DNA of 64,000 nt from assembly GCF_000172795.2 (NCBI RefSeq), contig NZ_CP020951.1:1-64000 (forward strand), given 5' to 3'. Positions 60,746-64,000 of this stretch are shown here, one piece after another. Numbering within the stretch: the first letter of the stretch is position 1; each line of letters begins with the position of its first letter. Made by a program: the position numbers and the translations under genes. Origin of the DNA: Rhizobium sp. CIAT894. Its GTDB lineage: Bacteria > Pseudomonadota > Alphaproteobacteria > Rhizobiales > Rhizobiaceae. The notes under the pieces are model-generated. The model saw only the letters and a program-made list of their open reading frames with translations. It was not told the origin of the DNA and did no database searches.

Positions 60746-60867
60746 GGTCTTGCCCAGGCGCTCCGGCAGATGGGCCGGCTCGCGAGCGGACACTGTTCAC
60801 CCTCGATTGGATCAACGACGAGGACTTGCGCAAGACAACGACCGCGGAGCTAAACAGAGGCGAAAGC
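60746..60867 (+). mobile_element. decayed fragment of a Tn3-family transposase gene
   Basis: The plus strand reads GLAQALRQMGRL, then after a 2-base shift ERTLFTLDWINDEDLRKTT and AELNRGES. This matches the C-terminal part of Tn3-type TnpA, where a ...GRIERTLF.LDW... segment is followed by ...LRRR...GLNKGE (from memory of the family). Only about 40 residues remain. It lies between the TetR gene and the sequence shared with 56103-56141, that is, at the right border of the accessory block. Confidence 0.6.
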
Positions 60868-60888
60868 CTGCCGTATATCTGTGCTCTT

Positions 60889-61584
60889 TTAATGTTCAGG
60901 GGTCGATATTCCCTGGATCTGCCGCCATTGTTTCAGCAGCGCCTGCCGGCGCTTGGGATAACGTGCGTCGAGCACTTGCGCATGAACGATTCGATCCGTG
61001 CGAAACGAGCGGAAATCCTGGCGGAGTTCGCACCAGCCAAGGAGGAGGCGCACCTGGTCGAAAAAGGCGAGCGCGAAGGGCCAGACCACACGCTCCGACG
61101 CCACGCCGGCGCCGTCGCTATAGGACAGCGAAAGCTTGCGTTCGGTGCGGATCGCCTTGCGCAGCAGTGCCGGATCGACCGAGTCGACGGGGATTTTGAC
61201 GCCAGGCCCCACCAGAAGGGCGGAGGCATCCAGCGCGTCGCGCAATTCGGGCGGCAGCACGGCGGCGATCCGCGCCAGCGCATTGCGCGCCGCATCGCGT
61301 AAGTGATCGTCCCCTCTGTCCGCCACCCATCGGGAGCCGAGCACGAGCGCTTCGATTTCCTCAGGCGGAAACATCAGCGGCGGCAGCAGAAATCCCGGTT
61401 TCAGGACATAACCGACGCCCGGTTCGCCTTCGATCGCCGCACCTTGGGCCTGAAGGCTAGCGATATCCCGGTATAGGGTGCGGATGCTGACGCCGATCTC
61501 ATCGGCCAGCACCCCGCCACTGACCGGCCGGCGGTGTCGGCGCAATACCTGGAGAAGGTCGAGGAGGCGTTCGGAACGGGACAT
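60889..61584 (-). CDS. HTH-WYL (YafY-type) transcriptional regulator
   Basis: The 231-residue protein has a DeoR-like HTH (LLDLLQVLRRHRRPVSGGVL, GVSIRTLYRDIASL) and a WYL domain (residues 130-215, RKLSLSYSDGAGVASERV, FFDQVRLLLGWCELR). Such proteins often control a divergent VOC gene. Here no VOC gene is divergent; one lies 5 kb away with the same operator. The stop at 60889 is followed by sequence shared with 56103-56141. Confidence 0.9.
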   Translation of the reverse strand: MSRSERLLDLLQVLRRHRRPVSGGVLADEIGVSIRTLYRDIASLQAQGAAIEGEPGVGYVLKPGFLLPPLMFPPEEIEALVLGSRWVADRGDDHLRDAARNALARIAAVLPPELRDALDASALLVGPGVKIPVDSVDPALLRKAIRTERKLSLSYSDGAGVASERVVWPFALAFFDQVRLLLGWCELRQDFRSFRTDRIVHAQVLDARYPKRRQALLKQWRQIQGISTPEH

Positions 61585-61608
61585 GAGTAAGCTTATACAG
61601 GCTTGCTG

Positions 61609-61625
61609 CTGCCAGATACTGGCAG
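61609..61625. promoter_or_regulatory. operator of the WYL regulator (right copy)
   Basis: CTGCCAG-ATA-CTGGCAG is a perfect 7-3-7 dyad, 25 nt upstream of the regulator start codon. The near-copy at 56067-56083 precedes the VOC operon. Confidence 0.7.
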
Positions 61626-61694
61626 GATGAGATTTGCCCGGTTTTGCACGACACCGTGCGCCATTTCTTTAGCCGCCTAAGCTCATTGATATCG

Positions 61695-62843
61695 TCAAAT
61701 CTTCGAATTGCCGTCCAGCATGGAGCGAATGATGCCGGCGGTTTTCTCCGCGCCGTCGAGATCGAGCGAGACCGTCCGGCGGCGCGGTGCGGCGAGCGCC
61801 TTTTCGACCGCCTCTTTCACATGGTCCGGCGTCAGTCCCGTTTCCGGCAGGATGTCGGCGAGACCAAGCGCCCGCAGCCGTTCGGCGCGCACCGTCTGCT
61901 CGGTCTCGCCGCCGGCGACGAAGGGGATGAGGATCGCCCGGCATTCGGTGCGCAGGAGGTCGCAGACCGTGTTGTAGCCTGCCTGCGAGATCGACACTTT
62001 GGCGCCGCGCAGCAGCGAGGGAAAATCCTTGCGGAAGCGCACCAGCGTCACGTTTGGGGCGGCGTCCTGCGACAGCGTGGCGAAATCGGCTTCCGGCAGG
62101 TTCGGGCCTGCGATCAGCAGCCAGCGCAGATCGGCCGGCAGCAGGGCCGCCGCCGCCTTCGCCGCGCCGATCAACTCGGCGCCGACCGCGCCGCCGCCCG
62201 CCGAGGCGATTATGTCGAAGGTTTCAGTCGGTTCCGGCGCCGGCGGGGCTGCGACAAGGCCGGTATAACGCAGCCTGTCGGCAATCTCTGCCGTCAGCGG
62301 GAAAGTGTCCTCTAGCCTGACGAAATCGGGATCGCCGTGGACGAGCACGGCGTCGAAATGCTCCTTGACCAGGGCTGCGGTCTCCGCGTCGCGGCCGGCC
62401 TTGCGGTTTTCCTGCAGGATGTCGCGCACCGAGCTCAGGAGTTTCGGCCGCGGCTCGGCCTTTTCGATTGCCGCGAGCAAGGGCAGCAGTTCGAAGCGCA
62501 TCTGCCGCCGGCCGAAGGGGAAGGCTTCGATGATGACGACATCGGGCGTGGCGGCATGAAAGGCCTCGAGCAGCAGCTCGCGGCGGGTGCCAAGGAAATC
62601 CTCGCCGACCGGGCTGCCATCGGCATCGGCGAGGCCGGAAAAGCCGGCATTGCTGGCAACGACCGCCGGCAGCGCCACGGTCTTGACGCCCTCACCGGGA
62701 AAACCCGGCACCGGCAGGCCGCCGGTGACGACGGTGACGTCGAAGCCGTCCTTGACCAGCGCGTTGGCGATGCGGCTGGCGCGGGCGATATGGCCGATGC
62801 CGAGCAGGTGCTGGACGTAGAAGAAGATACGCGGTGCCGTCAT
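61695..62843 (-). CDS. MurG-like glycosyltransferase (GT28-type)
   Basis: The 382-residue GT-B enzyme has an N-terminal acceptor domain (FFYVQHLLGIGHIARASRIA) and a C-terminal donor domain with SQAGYNTVCDLLRTECRAIL and PFVAGGETEQTVRAERL, as in UDP-sugar-using GT28 proteins. Acceptor and product are unknown; an envelope polysaccharide or glycolipid is likely. The ATG at 62843 overlaps the stop of the upstream glycosyltransferase gene (ATGA), so the two are coupled. Confidence 0.88.
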   Translation of the reverse strand: MTAPRIFFYVQHLLGIGHIARASRIANALVKDGFDVTVVTGGLPVPGFPGEGVKTVALPAVVASNAGFSGLADADGSPVGEDFLGTRRELLLEAFHAATPDVVIIEAFPFGRRQMRFELLPLLAAIEKAEPRPKLLSSVRDILQENRKAGRDAETAALVKEHFDAVLVHGDPDFVRLEDTFPLTAEIADRLRYTGLVAAPPAPEPTETFDIIASAGGGAVGAELIGAAKAAAALLPADLRWLLIAGPNLPEADFATLSQDAAPNVTLVRFRKDFPSLLRGAKVSISQAGYNTVCDLLRTECRAILIPFVAGGETEQTVRAERLRALGLADILPETGLTPDHVKEAVEKALAAPRRRTVSLDLDGAEKTAGIIRSMLDGNSKI

Positions 62844-64000
62844 GAGGCCTTCTGCCATTCGGCCTCGAACAGGCCGGTAAGCTGTCTGATGCTGGAGTGA
62901 TAGTCGAAATCTTCGCGCACCCGGCTTTCGGCGGCATCGCCCAGGCGCTGGCGCAGCGCCGGGTCGCGGATCGCCGCTTCCAGGGCTCTCGCAAGCAGCG
63001 CCGGATCCTCCGGCGGCACAACGAGACCGTTTTCACCGTTCTTCAGGAGTTCCGGCACGCCGGATACTTCGGTCGAGACGCAGACGAGCCGCTGGCTCGA
63101 TGCTTCCACAAGGACGTTCGGCAGGCCGTCGCGGTCGCCATTGGCGGCGACCCGGCAGGCCAGCGCAAAGAGATCGGCGCGGCGGTAATGATCGAGCACG
63201 TCTTCCTGCGCCAGGGCGCCCTTCCAGACGATGCGACCGGAGAGGCCGAGTTCGTCGGCCAGCGCCTTCAGTTTCGCAAGCTCCTCGCCGCCGCCGATGT
63301 GGTCCATGCGCCAGTGCAGGTCAGCGGGCAGCAGCGCCAGCGCCCGCAGCAGCACGTCGTAGCCCTTCTTCTCGACGGCTCGGCCGACGCTGAGGATGAA
63401 GGCCGGGTCGTCGGGGTTGGTGCCGGTACGGTCCGAACGCGCGCCGGCAAAATGGCCGAAACGGGCGAGATCGAGGCCGTGATAGCTTAGGTGCACCGCA
63501 TCCTTGCGGGATGTCAGGCCCCGCATGTGCTCGTAGCCTGTCCTGGTGCAGGTGACCGCCCAGCGGGCGCTGCCGAGCTTCTCGTTGAGCTCCCAGTCCG
63601 GCGACGTCCAGATGTCCTTGGCGTGTGCCGAGCAGGTCCAGGGCGTGCCGGTGAGGATGCTCGCATATTCCGTCACCGACGCCGGCGTGTGGATGAAATG
63701 GGCATGCAGCCATTGCCCGCCGTCAGGCCATTCGCGCGCCAGCACCAGCGCCTGGCCGAGACGGCGGAAGCGGTTGCGCGAGATGTCGCGCTTGAGGTCG
63801 GCGAGGAAACGTTTGATCAGCGCCTTGAAGCCGGGTTTCGAAAAACCGGCGACGAGGCCCTTCAGCACGCGGATCGGCTCCTCATGCAGATATTCCGGCA
63901 GGTAGACGACGCGCGCTCGGATCTCGTCATGGACGGGGTGGCGCTTCTTGTCGGTCGGCCGGCGCATCGAAATCAGCGTCAGGTCGAAGCCGGCCTTTTC
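62840..64000 (-). CDS. glycosyltransferase family 4 protein, 5' end outside the window
   Basis: The frame is open to the window edge. It contains GT4 features: ILSVGRAVEKKGYDVLL, GGGEELAKLKALADELGL, and the donor-binding region GLPNVLVEASSQRLVCVSTE. The codons before the first visible Met (63967) continue the fold (AGFDLTLIS), so the true start lies beyond 64000. It is coupled to the next glycosyltransferase and probably belongs to a surface-polysaccharide cluster that continues outside. Confidence 0.9.
   Translation of the reverse strand, partial: EKAGFDLTLISMRRPTDKKRHPVHDEIRARVVYLPEYLHEEPIRVLKGLVAGFSKPGFKALIKRFLADLKRDISRNRFRRLGQALVLAREWPDGGQWLHAHFIHTPASVTEYASILTGTPWTCSAHAKDIWTSPDWELNEKLGSARWAVTCTRTGYEHMRGLTSRKDAVHLSYHGLDLARFGHFAGARSDRTGTNPDDPAFILSVGRAVEKKGYDVLLRALALLPADLHWRMDHIGGGEELAKLKALADELGLSGRIVWKGALAQEDVLDHYRRADLFALACRVAANGDRDGLPNVLVEASSQRLVCVSTEVSGVPELLKNGENGLVVPPEDPALLARALEAAIRDPALRQRLGDAAESRVREDFDYHSSIRQLTGLFEAEWQKAS

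Noticed and set aside
1..64000. CRISPR arrays, tRNA or rRNA genes and phage integration sites
   Set aside because: I saw no regularly spaced repeat arrays beyond three 16-bp units, no tRNA-like 3' ends with matching arms, and no integrase gene.

Overview
The window is a 64 kb stretch of GC-rich alphaproteobacterial chromosome. Gene content, gene order habits and several short intergenic palindromes point to Rhizobium, most likely the R. leguminosarum/R. etli group; this assignment is from memory of family resemblance, not a search. No rRNA, tRNA or CRISPR array was seen. About 50 protein genes are supported, plus at least five broken or partial ones.

Layout. 0.2-4 kb: a DUF1612-type HTH protein, then an ECF sigma / membrane anti-sigma / Bax-inhibitor-1 gene group. 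4-7 kb: copper module (HmrR/CueR regulator and a P1B-ATPase with a textbook 19-bp-spacer MerR promoter). 7-18.7 kb: TreY trehalose enzyme behind an EcfG-type promoter, PBP1C plus alpha-2-macroglobulin pair, an exported MsrA, and an L,D-transpeptidase broken by a frameshift. 19-25.4 kb: a stand-alone receiver with an EcfG-type promoter, a TetR / Bcr-type exporter pair, an ACS-family transporter and two LacI regulators. 25.5-29.3 kb: small secreted or unknown proteins, repeats, and a YCII(DGPF)-ECF42 sigma pair. 29.3-35.4 kb: a heterodimeric ABC exporter, a remnant of a transporter gene, and a DJ-1/PfpI-LysR divergent pair. 35.8-41.3 kb: FAD/NAD(P)-binding protein, a PAS-PAS hybrid histidine kinase behind an EcfG-type promoter, an acyltransferase, and SURF1. 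41.3-47.3 kb: cyoABCD quinol oxidase operon and a divergent MFS gene with an FNR/FixK-like box. 47.4-52 kb: small hydrolase, a ParE-type toxin-antitoxin pair, a phosphatase, Lrp/MFS pair and a cyclic-nucleotide-binding-domain protein. 52.1-54.9 kb: an unusual ABC-exporter-like protein whose ATPase domain has lost its catalytic residues and carries a large insertion. 55.2-61.6 kb: an accessory region. 61.7-64 kb: two glycosyltransferases, the second cut by the window edge.

How parts work together. Three genes (treY, receiver, hybrid kinase) carry GGAAC-N16/17-CGTT promoters, so they probably belong to the EcfG/PhyR general stress regulon. The accessory region looks like a TetR-controlled aldehyde dehydrogenase-SDR-NmrA operon set between two copies of a WYL-regulator/VOC locus. 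The left copy keeps VOC, a nonsense-mutated EVE gene, the operator and only the last codons of a regulator; the right copy keeps an intact regulator and a near-identical operator. A decayed Tn3-type transposase fragment sits at the right junction, and a 196-bp partial duplication of the SDR gene lies at the left.

The most unusual item is the catalytically dead, expanded ABC protein at 52.1-54.9 kb with its cyclic-nucleotide-binding-domain neighbour.
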